Below the pieces are notes generated by a model. That model was given only the letters and a program-made list of their open reading frames with translations. It was not told the DNA's origin and searched no databases. From Pseudomonas tructae (GTDB lineage: Bacteria > Pseudomonadota > Gammaproteobacteria > Pseudomonadales > Pseudomonadaceae), in contig NZ_CP035952.1 of assembly GCF_004214895.1 (NCBI RefSeq), forward strand, positions 1,622,501 through 1,686,500: 64,000 nucleotides of DNA, read 5' to 3'. The position numbers were made by a program, and so were the translations under genes. Below, piece by piece: positions 28,598-43,566 of the stretch (position 1 is the stretch's first letter; every line of letters begins with the position of its first letter).

Positions 28598-28805
28598 TTG
28601 CAGTGCAAGCCCGCCCCATAGAATCACTAGTGGCCTGTACGGGCCACTGGCGACACCCCTTTTCAAGTAGGAATGGCTTCCTCCTTCTTGCGCTCAATAC
28701 CTTACGATAATGTCGCTACTTTTCGGACGCTGAAACTAGTGCTTGCCCGTACCTCCCTCTGAGCAGTTGCGGACGCATGGCTGATGGCCGGTGATGAGGG
28801 ATGTT
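28598..28805 (+). other. ispD to toxin-like gene intergenic region
   Basis: No gene seen. A seven-base-pair hairpin AGTGGCC / GGCCACT at about 28630-28649 may end the ispD transcript. A GATAAT (28706-28711) could be a -10 box for the next gene, but no good -35 lies at the right distance. The base composition drops to lower GC from about 28680 onward, marking the edge of the accessory segment. Confidence 0.4.
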
Positions 28806-31713
28806 ATGGATAAAATGGTAGGTACTGCAGCGCATTCGATGCGGACAATCGGGTTGCTGCCTGAGCCCGAAGCCAGGCCAGTGTCGTTAACCTCGTTCTT
28901 TAATGATCGTGATGTTATTGAGTTCCAGGCTGTGCAGGCAGAATTGGCAGATGATGAGTCGACGATGGGCGGGGCCAGAACAAAAGATGTGATATTCGAT
29001 TCGGAAGAAAAGCTGAGGCAGGTCGATTACAAGGTCAAGGGCGGCAGTCTCTACCGCGCTCATCATTCTTCAGAAAATGATGTCAATGAACGAGGGGTGT
29101 TAAGAAATACGTCCGGTGATGATGCGGAAAGCTTCGATGATTATCTTGTAAAACTCTTTCAACATACAGCTGGGCACGGTAGTCATGGCGCAGTTATGTC
29201 GTTTAGTTCAGAGGCCACCAACGCGAAGGGTTTTTTATCTGATAATAAGGTGCTGGTAGAAGTAGCGGTTGACGTTTCCAAGCCAGAATTTATTTCAGTC
29301 CCGCAACTCATCTTGCAGCATGCAGGGCGCCTGCTAAGCAGTGGCAAACTGGAAAAGTGCACGCTGTTAACGGCCATGGATCAGTTGAACAATAATGAGC
29401 ATGAATTTTTCTGTATAGGGAAGCATGAAGGCTATCAATGGGGCGAGATTCCACCCTTAAGGTCAAGTACAGTCAACTCTGATGAGAAGCCGAACGTCAT
29501 ACCAGGAAAAACACAAAGCCGCCATCCGTCATCAGTCGTCTCTGCAGTCCTGATGCCCGGGCTTCCAAATCCAGGCAACAACGTGACCTGGTTACTGAAC
29601 ACCATCAACGACCCCTCAGCCTGGCGCGACGACCGTTTTGCTGCTGTGCCCTCTCTGATTTCGCTGGCCCCGCTGTTTCACGACAGCGGGAGCTTCGTGG
29701 TGATCACCGATGCGCAAGGTCGGTTAATGTCCGACCCCATCGATCCATTGGGGCAGATGATCTGCGTAGACACGCTGCTGCGCATTCCGGATGGCCGAAC
29801 GCCTATTGTTCTTGAGTTTGTGAATGCATCCGACCGTGAAAATACCGGCAATCGCAATCATTACAATCGCCTGAGTCCGGGGAGTGAAGGTTCATTTTCC
29901 TTCAAAAGCAGTGAAACAGGCATATACCTTGACAGGGGCCAGACCCGTGTCGTGAATATTGCCCCTAGCGGGCTCTGCTTCACGGATGCCTTGGCTGACG
30001 GTTTAAACGTTAGCGGCCAGGCGCTGAGGGATGATTTTGTCCGAGCGCTGTCCTCGGCAGACAGAGCCGTGCTCGAGGATGCAGAGGCCCGCCTGGGTTT
30101 GGCATCGATTCCGGATACCGCGCCACAGGCATCAGTGGTGATCGGCCCTGACACTACGAAGAACATAGTTAGTGCGGCGCCAGGCTCGTCACTAAAGCCG
30201 GGCGTCGAGGCCGGGAGTGGGCAGCCGGAAGGGCTGATGGCGATGCTGCAGAGTCTGGACGCCCAGCAGCCAGACGTTCAGTTCAGGGCATTGGCGCAAA
30301 CCAAGCTTTTGCGTCGCCTGTTAAGTTCGTGTCTGAAACAGCCCTCCTACTGCTCGCGTACTGAACCCAGTGCGCCACTGGCGTTCGCCCTGCAACGCAT
30401 GTCTCATTTAATTGCCAATGCCCCCGTCGGCGAGAGGGCAGGTATGGCCAGGGGGGCTCTCGAGTCGCTGTTTGAAACTTCGGATACGCTGGCAGTAGCA
30501 ATTGCCAGGCAGCATCAGCACCCCGCTCAGGAAAAAGCGGTGTTGGCTATGATCAACTTGGTAAACAGCTGCGCATGGGCCCTGCCTGGAGAGCAGGGAA
30601 GAATTGCCACGTTGTTGGGTATGACCAAAAAGCCTGGCGGCCTGAGCCGTCTGTTGGGACGGCAAACGGACACTGGAGTAGCCTTTGCCCTGAATATGAG
30701 AGGAAACAACGGGCCCGGCGCAGATGCCAGAATCAAGTTCGACAACCTTAAAGTGCAATTGCGTGAAGCGATTAAATCACCGGATTTCAAGATCAAACTT
30801 GCTCCATCAATAACAGATCCAGCATCGTTAGGTCTCGACTGGCTCGAAAGCCGTACCGCTGAGGATCGCAAGCCGCAGGTAGGTGTTGTGATCTCCCCAA
30901 TACGTGAGGCCGTCACGCGGGAGCATGAGCGAAAGATGCGCAATGCACGCCTTGACCGGGAAAGTGCGCAAAGTCTTGCTCGGTTTGGGCACGGGTTAGA
31001 AGAGGCCACAGAGCAGCGTAGACAGCGCAAAGCGCAAGATGCCGCGGTACCAAGTTCGGAGTTTCTCGCCAATGTCGCGGCAGATGAACGACGCAAGGCT
31101 GAACAGCTGCAGCACAATGCACAAGCAGCGGCGTTCAACATGCAGAGTTATGAGCGGGCTACCCTGTCGAGGCAAGCAGCGCAATTGGAGGCTCACAAAC
31201 GCGCTATTGCAGCCGGGCCAACGAACAGTCAGATCGATGGTATACCTACGTCAGCCCTGAGAGCAGTTGCAGGGCAGCAGCATGGGCGAGCGATTTCAGA
31301 TTCGGCCTTCAAGCGGCCACTCTCGACCATGGTCCCCGCTTCCCGTCAGCCAAATGCAGGTGTGGGCACGTTGACGCAGGTGCAAGTGACGGGGCCATCC
31401 CCAAAGCATGGATCTCATCATGCATTTCCGGTTCGTGGACTGGATGGAAAACAGCAAACCCTTACAGCGGCCGGACCCATCAGTAGCCCGCAGTTCAAAC
31501 CTTTCACTCAAGGGCAATTGACCTTCATGCAAAGTGTGCCGCCATCGACGTCCTTACGAAAGGAGCCGATATTAGCGGGTATGGGCTCAGGGGCAACGGG
31601 CGTCAAAGCCACCTTGGTCATAGCTGAAGGTGTGGGCAGCTTTTCCGCGCCTCGCATGTCGGTGACTCAGTCTGGCGGCAGGGTAGATGAGTATCGGCAA
31701 ACGCCTCTAGCGG

Positions 31714-33820
<2,107 letters not shown>

Positions 33821-33828
33821 GGTCTGCC

Positions 33829-34683
33829 ATGAGCCTGGAAAACATCTCCTGTCAGAAAAGCTTTGGCGGCTGGCATAAGCGCTACCGCCATCGCTCCCAG
33901 GTGCTCGGTTGCGACATGGTGTTTGCCGTATACCTGCCTCCGCAGGCCGAGCAGGGCGGCACGTTGCCAGTGCTGTACTGGCTGAGCGGCCTGACCTGTA
34001 CCGATGAAAACTTCATGCAAAAGGCCGGCGCGCACAAGCTTGCGGCCGAGCTTGGCCTGATCATCGTCGCCCCCGACACCAGCCCGCGCGGCCCGCAGGT
34101 GCCGGTTGACCCGGAAGGCGCCTGGGACTTCGGTCTGGGTGCCGGGTTCTACCTCAATGCCAGCGAGCAACCCTGGGCCCAGCATTACCGCATGCACGAC
34201 TATGTGGTGAATGAGTTGCCGGCCCTGGTCGAGGCGCATTTCCCGGCCTCCGATCAGCGCGGTATCAGTGGTCATTCCATGGGCGGCCATGGCGCGCTGG
34301 TCTGCGCCTTGCGCAATCCCGGGCGCTATCGTTCGGTGTCGGCGTTTGCGCCGATCAGCAACCCGATGGATTGCCCCTGGGGGCAGAAGGCATTCAGCCG
34401 TTACCTGGGCGAGGACCGGGCACGCTGGCGCGAGTGGGATGCCAGTGTGTTGCTTGCGCAGGCGAGTGAACGCTTGCCGTTGCTGGTCGACCAGGGAGAT
34501 CGCGATGACTTTCTCGATAACCAGCTCAAGCCACAGACGCTCGAGCAGGCGGCTAAAGCGGCGGGCTATCCGTTGACCTTGCGGTTGCAGCCGGGCTATG
34601 ACCACAGCTATTACTTCATCGCCAGCTTCATCGACGACCACTTGCGTCATCATGCCGCAGCGCTGACAGGCGAGGGTAACTGA
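33829..34683 (+). CDS. fghA: S-formylglutathione hydrolase
   Basis: Alpha/beta-hydrolase (esterase D type) releasing formate and glutathione; 284 residues. The nucleophile Ser sits in the GHSMGGHGA elbow near residue 148, and the catalytic His in GYDHSYYFI near the C-terminus. With adhC it completes glutathione-dependent formaldehyde detoxification. Confidence 0.96.
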   Translation: MSLENISCQKSFGGWHKRYRHRSQVLGCDMVFAVYLPPQAEQGGTLPVLYWLSGLTCTDENFMQKAGAHKLAAELGLIIVAPDTSPRGPQVPVDPEGAWDFGLGAGFYLNASEQPWAQHYRMHDYVVNELPALVEAHFPASDQRGISGHSMGGHGALVCALRNPGRYRSVSAFAPISNPMDCPWGQKAFSRYLGEDRARWREWDASVLLAQASERLPLLVDQGDRDDFLDNQLKPQTLEQAAKAAGYPLTLRLQPGYDHSYYFIASFIDDHLRHHAAALTGEGN

Positions 34684-34726
34684 TCCTACAAATCAAGCCC
34701 AAGCGCCGGCAAAGCAGGTAGAATCA

Positions 34727-34754
34727 CGCCCTGACTCAATCAGGGCGTTTTTTT
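34727..34754 (+). terminator. Intrinsic terminator abutting the ispF start codon
   Basis: The stem CGCCCTGA / TCAGGGCG (loop CTCAA) is followed by seven T, and the ispF ATG begins on the next base. It ends fghA transcription. A TAGAAT at 34719-34724 just before the stem could be a -10 box for ispF. Confidence 0.85.
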
Positions 34755-35228
34755 ATGCGTATTGGCCACGGCTACGATGTGCACCGCTTCGCGGAAGGCG
34801 ATTTCATCACCTTGGGTGGGGTGCGCATTGCGCACAAGTTCGGGCTGCTGGCTCATTCCGATGGCGACGTCGTGTTGCACGCCCTGAGCGATGCCCTGCT
34901 CGGCGCAGCCGCACTGGGTGACATCGGCAAGCACTTTCCCGACACCGATCCGCAGTTCAAGGGGGTCGACAGCCGTGTGCTTTTGCGCCATATCGTGCAG
35001 ATCGTTCAGGCCAAGGGCTGGAAAGTCGGCAACGTTGACGCCACCATCGTTGCCCAGGCGCCGAAGATGGCCCCGCATATCGACACCATGCGCCAGTTGA
35101 TCGCGCAAGACCTGCAGGTCGAGCTGGACCAGGTCAACGTCAAGGCCACCACCACCGAAAAGCTCGGTTTTACCGGGCGTGAGGAAGGCATTGCCGTTCA
35201 CGCCGTTGCCCTGTTGCTACCGGCATGA
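34755..35228 (+). CDS. ispF: 2-C-methyl-D-erythritol 2,4-cyclodiphosphate synthase
   Basis: MEP-pathway enzyme; 157 residues. Metal ligands Asp8 and His10 are in [12 protein letters not shown] and His42 in [14 protein letters not shown]. No Shine-Dalgarno precedes the ATG; it follows a terminator T run directly. It overlaps truD by ATGA. Confidence 0.97.
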   Translation: MRIGHGYDVHRFAEGDFITLGGVRIAHKFGLLAHSDGDVVLHALSDALLGAAALGDIGKHFPDTDPQFKGVDSRVLLRHIVQIVQAKGWKVGNVDATIVAQAPKMAPHIDTMRQLIAQDLQVELDQVNVKATTTEKLGFTGREEGIAVHAVALLLPA

Positions 35229-36270
35229 CCGAACTCGAACTGCTGGGCCCGCGGGCAGCGGGCGAAGCGCTGGGCAGCGCAATTCTCAAGGCCACCGCTG
35301 AAGACTTCCAGGTCGACGAAGTACTCGATATACCCCTGAGCGGGACCGGTGAGCACTTGTGGCTGTGGGTCGAAAAGCGCGACCTCAATACCGAAGAGGC
35401 GGCCCGCCGACTGGCCCGCGCCGCTGGCGTGCCGCTGCGCAGCATCAGCTACGCCGGCCTCAAGGACCGTCAGGCCCTGACCCGTCAGTGGTTCAGCCTG
35501 CACCTGCCGGGCAAGGCCGACCCAGACCTGAGCGCTGCGCAAAACGAAACCCTGAGCATCCTCAAACAGACCCGCCACTCGCGCAAATTGCAGCGGGGTG
35601 CGCATTCGGCCAATGGTTTTACCTTGCGCCTGACGGGCCTTAAGGCCGAGCACGCGGCGCTGGATGCACGGCTTGAGCAGATCCGCAGCCAGGGCGTGCC
35701 GAACTATTTTGGTACCCAGCGCTTCGGCCACGGCGGCGGCAACGTCCACGATGCCCGCGAATGGGCTGGCCGGCAGGCGCTACCTGAGCAGCGTAACGTG
35801 CGCTCACGGCTGCTTTCCAGCGCCCGCAGCTACCTGTTCAACCAGGTGTTGGCTCAACGTGTGGCCGACGGCAGTTGGCAACAGGCGCAGGTTGGCGATC
35901 TGCTGGCGTTCACCGACAGCCGCAGCTTTTTTCCGGCGGGCGAGGCCGAATGCTCCGATCCACGCCTGGCGATTCTTGACTTGCACCCCACCGGCCCGCT
36001 GTGGGGCGAGGGCCAGTCCGGCGCCACAGGCGTTGCCGGTGAACTCGAGCAAAGCATCGGTCAACAGCACTCAGCGTTGTGCCAATGGCTGGCGCGGGCG
36101 GGCATGAGTCACGAACGGCGCATCCTGCGACTGCCCATTGGCGGTCTGACGTGGCATTATCCCGAGCCTGATATCCTGCAACTGGAATTCGTCCTTCCGG
36201 CCGGATGCTTCGCCACCGTGGTGGTGCGCGAGCTTGTTGATCTGGTGCCGGTAGGGCAGACGGACAGCCC

Positions 36271-36283
<13 letters not shown>
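35225..36283 (+). CDS. truD: tRNA pseudouridine(13) synthase TruD
   Basis: Makes pseudouridine at tRNA-Glu position 13; 352 residues. The catalytic Asp is in [16 protein letters not shown] near residue 80. Other family segments are [13 protein letters not shown] and the C-terminal [10 protein letters not shown]. It overlaps surE by 13 bases. Confidence 0.95.
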
Positions 36284-37697
<1,414 letters not shown>

Positions 37698-37819
37698 CCT
37701 GGATTATTTTCGCCCCGGGCGAATTCCTGCGGCATTGCCCTGTCTATCTGGCGGGCTACCATAGTCTGTTGCAGATCACGTTTGGCAATGCCTGACGTTC
37801 GCAGGGCGGCGCGCTCGGG

Positions 37820-37825
37820 TATAAT
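37820..37825 (+). promoter_or_regulatory. Candidate -10 box upstream of nlpD
   Basis: TATAAT with TTCGCA 16 bases upstream, in the 178-base pcm-nlpD gap. It could give nlpD-rpoS its own transcript. A TTGCAACAATATTGCA dyad directly follows. Confidence 0.4.
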
Positions 37826-37875
37826 TGCAACAATATTGCATTTTTGGCATCGGTCACCATTAGAGGGAGCGGCGG

Positions 37876-38772
37876 GTGGGTCACACAATCATTCGGCAGC
37901 GCAAAGGTCTATCGAACTTCAAGCTTCTGCTGATTGCAATGGCTGTAGGCACGCTGGTGACGGGGTGCTCGAGCACGTCCTCGAACAGTGTCCGGGTGGT
38001 CGATCGCAACAACGCAGCCCCCAAGCGCCCGGTGGTCACTACCGGCCAGTACGTGGTGCGTCCGGGCGACACGTTGTTCTCCATTGCCTTTCGCTATGGT
38101 TGGGACTACAAGGCCCTGGCTGCCCGTAACAGCATTGCCCCGCCGTACACCATCCGTCCCGGCCAGGCGATCCGTTTTGACGGGCGCTCAAACGCTCCGG
38201 CTACAACAGGGACTACCACGGTCGTCACCAGTACGCCGTCATCCTCGAGCAAGACCACTGTCTTCAAGCGTCCGCTGGACAGTTCTGGCAAGCCGGTCGC
38301 GCCCCCTGCGACCGCGCCCGCAAACACACCAAACACCCCGCCAGTTGCCCCGGTGGTAGCTACCACCGCACCCGTTCAAGTGCCCCCGGCAGGGCGTTCC
38401 ACGGCCGGCTGGGCCTGGCCGGCCAATGGTGTGCTCATTGGTAAATTTGCTTCAAACGGTAGTTTGAATAAAGGCATTGATATCGCCGGTGATTTGGGAC
38501 AGCCTGTTTTTGCTGCATCTGATGGTTCAGTTGTCTACGCCGGGAGTGGCTTGCGGGGCTACGGCGAGCTGGTAATCATCAAGCACAACGATACCTACGT
38601 CAGTGCCTACGGCCACAACCGCAGGCTTTTGGTTCGGGAGGGACAGCAGGTCAAGGTAGGGCAGACAATTGCCGAAATGGGGTCCACGGGTACTGACCGG
38701 GTGAAGCTTCATTTTGAAATTCGCCGCCAGGGCAAACCTGTCGATCCGCTGCAATTCCTGCCACGTCGTTGA
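37876..38772 (+). CDS. nlpD: NlpD-type lipoprotein, LysM and degenerate LytM (M23) domains
   Basis: Septal amidase activator; 298 residues from GTG 37876. The lipobox LVTGC puts the lipidated Cys at residue 31. A LysM domain spans about residues 57-101, a Pro/Thr-rich linker follows, and the LytM domain occupies roughly 178-298. The peptidase motifs are altered: the expected H-x-G-I-D is N-K-G-I-D and H-x-H-F-E is K-L-H-F-E. This fits an activator without zinc-peptidase activity. Lies 106 bases before rpoS. Confidence 0.92.
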   Translation: MGHTIIRQRKGLSNFKLLLIAMAVGTLVTGCSSTSSNSVRVVDRNNAAPKRPVVTTGQYVVRPGDTLFSIAFRYGWDYKALAARNSIAPPYTIRPGQAIRFDGRSNAPATTGTTTVVTSTPSSSSKTTVFKRPLDSSGKPVAPPATAPANTPNTPPVAPVVATTAPVQVPPAGRSTAGWAWPANGVLIGKFASNGSLNKGIDIAGDLGQPVFAASDGSVVYAGSGLRGYGELVIIKHNDTYVSAYGHNRRLLVREGQQVKVGQTIAEMGSTGTDRVKLHFEIRRQGKPVDPLQFLPRR

Positions 38773-38878
38773 TTGCTAGGCCCGGCCTGTTCCTCGCGTA
38801 GAGGGGACAGGCTCCAGCGCTGCCAAGGATTAAGGCGTCGCTCGAGTCTGAGTTCGAACTCAGCAAAGGACTATAACA

Positions 38879-39886
38879 ATGGCTCTCAGTAAAGAAGTGC
38901 CGGAGTTTGACATCGACGATGAGGTTCTCCTGATGGAGACCGGCATTGTTTTGGAAACGGATGTGATGTCAGACGAACCTGCTGTATCTACGGTTCGGAC
39001 CAAGGCTAAACAGGGCTCAACGCTCAAGCAGCACAAGTACATCGACTACACCCGTGCACTTGATGCGACCCAGCTTTACCTCAATGAAATCGGCTTTTCG
39101 CCTTTGCTGTCACCGGAAGAGGAAGTTCACTTTGCGCGCCTGTCGCAACGTGGCGACCCCGCCGGGCGCAAGCGCATGATCGAAAGCAACCTGCGCCTGG
39201 TGGTTAAAATCGCCCGGCGTTATGTCAACCGGGGGCTTTCGCTGCTCGACCTGATCGAGGAGGGCAACCTTGGCCTGATTCGTGCGGTCGAAAAGTTCGA
39301 TCCCGAACGCGGCTTTCGGTTCTCTACCTACGCCACCTGGTGGATCCGTCAGACCATCGAACGGGCGATCATGAACCAGACCCGGACGATTCGCCTGCCC
39401 ATTCACGTGGTCAAGGAGCTTAACGTCTATCTGCGCGCAGCCCGCGAACTGACCCAGAAGCTCGATCACGAACCGTCCCCGGAAGAGATTGCCAGCCTGC
39501 TGGAAAAACCCGTCGGCGAGGTCAAGCGCATGCTTGGGCTCAACGAGCGGGTATCCTCGGTAGATGTGTCCCTGGGGCCGGATTCGGACAAGACCCTGCT
39601 CGATACCCTCACCGATGATCGTCCCACCGATCCGTGTGAGCTGCTTCAGGATGACGACCTGTCGCAAAGCATCGACCAATGGCTCAGCGAGCTGACCGAC
39701 AAGCAGCGTGAGGTGGTGATTCGCCGCTTTGGCTTGCGCGGCCACGAGAGCAGTACCTTGGAGGATGTCGGCCTGGAAATCGGCCTCACCCGCGAGCGGG
39801 TACGGCAAATTCAGGTGGAGGGGCTCAAGCGTCTGCGTGAGATCCTCGAAAAGAATGGCCTGTCCAGCGAGTCGCTGTTTCAGTAG
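38879..39886 (+). CDS. rpoS: RNA polymerase sigma factor RpoS
   Basis: Stationary-phase sigma factor; 335 residues. Region 2 ([25 protein letters not shown] and the [11 protein letters not shown] -10 recognition helix), region 3, and region 4 with its helix-turn-helix ([20 protein letters not shown]) are intact. The acidic N-terminal extension is typical of Pseudomonas. It is followed by a strong terminator and rsmZ. Confidence 0.98.
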   Translation: MALSKEVPEFDIDDEVLLMETGIVLETDVMSDEPAVSTVRTKAKQGSTLKQHKYIDYTRALDATQLYLNEIGFSPLLSPEEEVHFARLSQRGDPAGRKRMIESNLRLVVKIARRYVNRGLSLLDLIEEGNLGLIRAVEKFDPERGFRFSTYATWWIRQTIERAIMNQTRTIRLPIHVVKELNVYLRAARELTQKLDHEPSPEEIASLLEKPVGEVKRMLGLNERVSSVDVSLGPDSDKTLLDTLTDDRPTDPCELLQDDDLSQSIDQWLSELTDKQREVVIRRFGLRGHESSTLEDVGLEIGLTRERVRQIQVEGLKRLREILEKNGLSSESLFQ

Positions 39887-39910
39887 GAACTGCGGTAGTG
39901 CTGTGAAGAG

Positions 39911-39938
39911 CGCCCCGACTTGTCGGGGCGTTTTTGTT
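39911..39938 (+). terminator. Intrinsic terminator after rpoS
   Basis: The stem CGCCCCGAC / GTCGGGGCG is followed by TTTTTG. Confidence 0.9.
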
Positions 39939-40040
39939 TCTGGCTGCGCTGAAGGCTCCGAGAACCTTTTCCCCAGGGGGATGATGAAACATCCGGGTTT
40001 GGGCGCGATCTGACGGCAATGTTGGTACTGTTCTAGTTCA

Positions 40041-40058
40041 TGTAAGTCATTGCTTACA
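40041..40058 (+). promoter_or_regulatory. GacA upstream activating sequence of rsmZ
   Basis: TGTAAGTCATTGCTTACA is a perfect TGTAAG-N6-CTTACA GacA box, centred about 180 bases before the predicted rsmZ start. The same spacing is known for rsmZ in other pseudomonads. The AT-rich stretch 40059-40215 that follows contains no gene; such linkers are reported MvaT/IHF targets. Confidence 0.9.
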
Positions 40059-40218
40059 TGTGATGTAAGCCTTAGCTGTACACTTTAGTAAATCGTTGTC
40101 GTTTTTAGTGTACGTTTTTATATAACTATCTGATTAATATAAGTTTTTTTGTTTGTGACAGTTATGTTTCCGCAGCTTTTTGAGAGCTTTGTGCAGTTGT
40201 GAGGAATCTAGGAAACGC

Positions 40219-40224
40219 TAATAT
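40219..40224 (+). promoter_or_regulatory. rsmZ -10 box
   Basis: TAATAT lies seven bases before the predicted first base of rsmZ (about 40231). No strong -35 is seen, as expected for an activator-dependent promoter. Confidence 0.7.
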
Positions 40225-40230
40225 TTGTCC

Positions 40231-40363
40231 TGTGTCTACGGACTGACACAGGCTTTCAAGGATGGAGGCCAAGGACATCGCAGGATGCGATTCATCAGGA
40301 TGATGAAAGGGAACAAAGGGACTACGGAAAAAATGTGGGCGGGTTAAACCGCCCCTTTTTTTT
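40231..40363 (+). ncRNA. rsmZ: Small regulatory RNA RsmZ
   Basis: GacA-dependent RNA that sequesters the translational repressors RsmA/RsmE. About 133 bases run from the predicted start to the end of a GGGCGGG / CCGCCC terminator with eight T. I count nine GGA motifs, several in A-GGA context and exposed in loops; the first hairpin TGTGTC / GACACA presents ACGGAC. The place between rpoS and fdxA is the conserved rsmZ locus. It links this Gac/Rsm output to the stationary-phase genes next door by position only. Confidence 0.93.
40337..40363 (+). terminator. rsmZ terminator
   Basis: GGGCGG-TTAAA-CCGCCC followed by eight T. Confidence 0.9.
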
Positions 40364-40381
40364 GCCTGCGCAAAACATGAA

Positions 40382-40407
40382 AAAAGGCCCTCGAAGGGCC
40401 TTTTTTG
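40382..40407. terminator. Bidirectional terminator between rsmZ and fdxA
   Basis: AAAAAGGCCC-TCGA-GGGCC then a T run; A run on one side and T run on the other let it work on both strands, mainly for fdxA on the minus strand. Confidence 0.8.
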
Positions 40408-40421
40408 TTGATCGGGGCGCC

Positions 40422-40745
40422 TTAGCGCTCCAGATCGGCGATCTTGCCGGTCTTGCCATCCCACTCGGCGGCGTCTGGCAGCGAATCTTTCTTTTCGGTG
40501 ATGTTCGGCCAGATTTCCGCAAGCTCGGCATTGAGCTCGATGAAGTTCTCCATGCCGGCCGGCACTTCGTCTTCCGAGAAAATGGCGACGGCGGGGCATT
40601 CAGGCTCGCACAGTGCACAGTCGATGCACTCGTCCGGGTGAATGACCAGGAAGTTCGGGCCTTCGTAGAAGCAGTCCACCGGACAGACTTCTACGCAGTC
40701 GGTGTACTTGCACTTGATGCAGTTGTCGGTGACGACGAAGGTCAT
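40422..40745 (-). CDS. fdxA: Ferredoxin FdxA (7Fe, 3Fe-4S/4Fe-4S)
   Basis: Small electron carrier; 107 residues. Two cluster motifs are present: [17 protein letters not shown] at residues 9-25 and [12 protein letters not shown] at about 40-51. The long C-terminal tail ([19 protein letters not shown]) is typical of Azotobacter/Pseudomonas-type 7Fe ferredoxins. It is transcribed away from mutS's 3' end on the same strand. Confidence 0.96.
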   Translation of the reverse strand: MTFVVTDNCIKCKYTDCVEVCPVDCFYEGPNFLVIHPDECIDCALCEPECPAVAIFSEDEVPAGMENFIELNAELAEIWPNITEKKDSLPDAAEWDGKTGKIADLER

Positions 40746-40885
40746 TTCTAATTCTCTCCTCAGGCGACGGCAGCGGTACCCTTCCAGACAGGGCCGCTCG
40801 GTTTGGATGTTCGGCTGCAGGCCAGGCTAGTAACCTGCAGCGCCACCAAACCGCGCGGGATTCTATCAGCTTGTACGGGCCCGCG

Positions 40886-43456
40886 TTATAACAGAGTCTT
40901 TAGTGTATAGAGCATTTCGATAGCTTGACGCGGCGTCATGTTGTCCAGGTCCAGCTTTCCGAGCTTCTCGATGGCCGGATGCGGCAGGCTGGCAAACAGG
41001 TCGCTTTGGTGCGGTACCGCAGGTGCACCTTGATGCTGCTGCACAGGCATTTCATGGGGTAGGCTGGCGGTTTCCAGACGGCCCAGGTGCTCACGGGCAC
41101 GCTGGATGACCGGCGACGGCACGCCAGCCAGTTGGGCTACCGCCAGGCCGTAGCTCTGGCTGGCAGGCCCTGGCAGCACGTGGTGCAGGAACACGATCCG
41201 CTCGTTGTGCTCGGTGGCGTTCAGGTGCACGTTGGCTACCAGCGGCTCGTTCTCGGGCAGAACCGTCAGCTCGAAGTAATGGGTGGCGAACAGAGTATAG
41301 GCACGCAGTTGCGCCAGGCGCTCGGCGGCAGCCCAGGCCAGCGACAGGCCGTCGAAGGTACTGGTGCCGCGGCCGACTTCGTCCATCAGCACCAGGCTGC
41401 GCTCGGTGGCGTTGTGCAGGATGTTGGCGGTTTCGCTCATCTCGACCATGAAGGTCGAACGCCCACCGGCCAGATCGTCGCTGGAGCCGATGCGGGTGAA
41501 GATGCGATCGACCAGCGACAGCTCGCAGGCGGCGGCCGGGACAAAACTGCCGATATGCGCCATCAGTACGATCAATGCGGTCTGGCGCATGTAGGTGGAT
41601 TTACCGCCCATGTTCGGGCCGGTAATCACCAGCATCCGGGTGTTGTCATCCAGTGCCAGGTCGTTGGCCACGAACGGCGTGGTCAACACCTGCTCGACCA
41701 CCGGGTGACGGCCCTGGGTGATGCGCATGCACGGCTCGTCGACAAAGCTTGGGCAGTTCAGGTCCAGGTTCAGCGCGCGCTCGGCCAGGTTGCTCAGCAC
41801 GTCCAGCTCGGCCAGGGCCGCAGCGGTATCCTGCAGCGGCGGCAGATGGCCGATCAGATTTTCGAGCAAGGCATCGTAGAGCATCTTCTCACGGGCAAGC
41901 GCGCGGCTCTTGGCCGACAGCGCCTTGTCCTCGAAGGTTTTCAGCTCCGGGGTGATGAAGCGCTCGGCGCCCTTGAGGGTCTGGCGCCGGATATAGTCAG
42001 CGGGCGCCTGTTCAGCCTGCTTGCTCGGCAGCTCGATGAAATAGCCGTGCACCCGGTTGTAGCCGACCTTGAGGTTGGCCAGGCCCGTGCGGGCTTTCTC
42101 TCGGGCTTCCAGGTCGATCAGGAACTGGCCTGCGTTCTCGCTCATGGCCAGCAACTCGTCGAGCTCGCTGTCGTAGCCGGTCTTGAGCACACCGCCGTCA
42201 CGGATCACCGCGGGAGGGTTGTCGATGATGGCTTTGGCCAGCAGGTCGGCCAGCTCCGGGTAGGTGCCAGCAATGGCCGCCAGGCGCGCCAGGTGCGGCG
42301 CCTCGAGCTCGGCCATGGCGTTCTGCAGTTCCGGCAGGGCGCCGAGGGCATCGCGCAGGCGCGCCAGGTCGCGGGGACGGGCGTTACGCAGGCCGATACG
42401 GGCGAGAATCCGCTCGATGTCGCCGATTTCCTTGAGCTGGGGTTGCAGCTTTTCGAAACGATAGCCATCGAGCAGGCAACGAATCGATCCCTGACGTGCC
42501 TGCAGGACTTTCAGGTCACGCAGCGGGCGGTTCAGCCAGCGGGTCAGCAGACGGCTGCCCATGGCGGTCTGGCAGCGGTCGATGACCGACTGCAGGGTGT
42601 TGTCACGGCCACCGGCCAGGTTCACGTCCAGCTCGAGGTTGCGACGGCTGGCACCATCGAGCACCACGGTGTCGTCCAGGCGCTCATGCTTGAGGCTGCG
42701 CAGGTGCGGCAGGGCGGTGCGCTGGGTTTCCTTGGCATAGCCGAGCAGGCAGCCGGCGGCGCCGATGGCCAGGGTCAGCTTCTCGCAGCCAAAACCCTTG
42801 AGGTCCTGGGTAGCGAACTGCTGACAAAGACTTTTACGTGCCGAGTCACGGTCAAAATCCCACGGCGCACGGCGACGTGCACCACGGCGTTTTTCCGCAG
42901 GCAGGCCCTGGGGCCAGTCGTCCGGGATCAGCAGCTCGACCGGATTGATCCGCTCAAGTTCCGCCAGCAGGTTTTCCCAGCCCTTGATCTCCAGCACGCT
43001 GAAGTTGCCGCTGGTGATATCCAGCACGGCCAGGCCGAACAGGCGCTCGTCACCCAGTACAGCAGCGATCAGGTTGTCGCGTCGCTCGTCGAGCAACGCC
43101 TCGTCGCTGACCGTCCCCGGGGTGATGATCCGCACCACCTGGCGCTCCACAGGGCCCTTGCTGGTGGCCGGGTCGCCGATCTGTTCGCAGATCACCACCG
43201 ACTCGCCCAGCTTCACCAGCTTGGCCAGGTAGCCCTCGGCTGCGTGGTAGGGGATACCGCACATGGGGATCGACTGGCCCGCCGACTGCCCACGGGCGGT
43301 CAGGGTGATGTCCAGGAGTTTTGCGGCTTTCTTCGCATCTTCGTAGAAGATCTCGTAGAAATCGCCCATGCGGTAGAACATCAGCTGGTCCGGGTGCTGG
43401 TTTTTCAGCTTCCAGTACTGCTGCATCATCGGGGTGTGTGCGGAAAGATCGCTCAT
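40886..43456 (-). CDS. mutS: DNA mismatch repair protein MutS
   Basis: Mismatch recognition ATPase; 856 residues from [16 protein letters not shown] start 14 codons upstream adds nothing family-like. The mismatch-wedge Phe and Glu are in [13 protein letters not shown] near residue 30, the Walker A motif is [13 protein letters not shown], and [19 protein letters not shown] is the Walker B/signature region. mutS marks the left border of the tailocin insertion. Confidence 0.98.
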   Translation of the reverse strand: MSDLSAHTPMMQQYWKLKNQHPDQLMFYRMGDFYEIFYEDAKKAAKLLDITLTARGQSAGQSIPMCGIPYHAAEGYLAKLVKLGESVVICEQIGDPATSKGPVERQVVRIITPGTVSDEALLDERRDNLIAAVLGDERLFGLAVLDITSGNFSVLEIKGWENLLAELERINPVELLIPDDWPQGLPAEKRRGARRRAPWDFDRDSARKSLCQQFATQDLKGFGCEKLTLAIGAAGCLLGYAKETQRTALPHLRSLKHERLDDTVVLDGASRRNLELDVNLAGGRDNTLQSVIDRCQTAMGSRLLTRWLNRPLRDLKVLQARQGSIRCLLDGYRFEKLQPQLKEIGDIERILARIGLRNARPRDLARLRDALGALPELQNAMAELEAPHLARLAAIAGTYPELADLLAKAIIDNPPAVIRDGGVLKTGYDSELDELLAMSENAGQFLIDLEAREKARTGLANLKVGYNRVHGYFIELPSKQAEQAPADYIRRQTLKGAERFITPELKTFEDKALSAKSRALAREKMLYDALLENLIGHLPPLQDTAAALAELDVLSNLAERALNLDLNCPSFVDEPCMRITQGRHPVVEQVLTTPFVANDLALDDNTRMLVITGPNMGGKSTYMRQTALIVLMAHIGSFVPAAACELSLVDRIFTRIGSSDDLAGGRSTFMVEMSETANILHNATERSLVLMDEVGRGTSTFDGLSLAWAAAERLAQLRAYTLFATHYFELTVLPENEPLVANVHLNATEHNERIVFLHHVLPGPASQSYGLAVAQLAGVPSPVIQRAREHLGRLETASLPHEMPVQQHQGAPAVPHQSDLFASLPHPAIEKLGKLDLDNMTPRQAIEMLYTLKTLL

Positions 43457-43566
43457 TGCAAAAACAGGGCTCGCAGTGTCGTTGTAGACCAAAGGCAAGC
43501 GGGCAATGGTACAGGGATTTTATCCGGGCTGCCGAGGGCAAACGGGCGGGCGCGACCATTTGTCCG

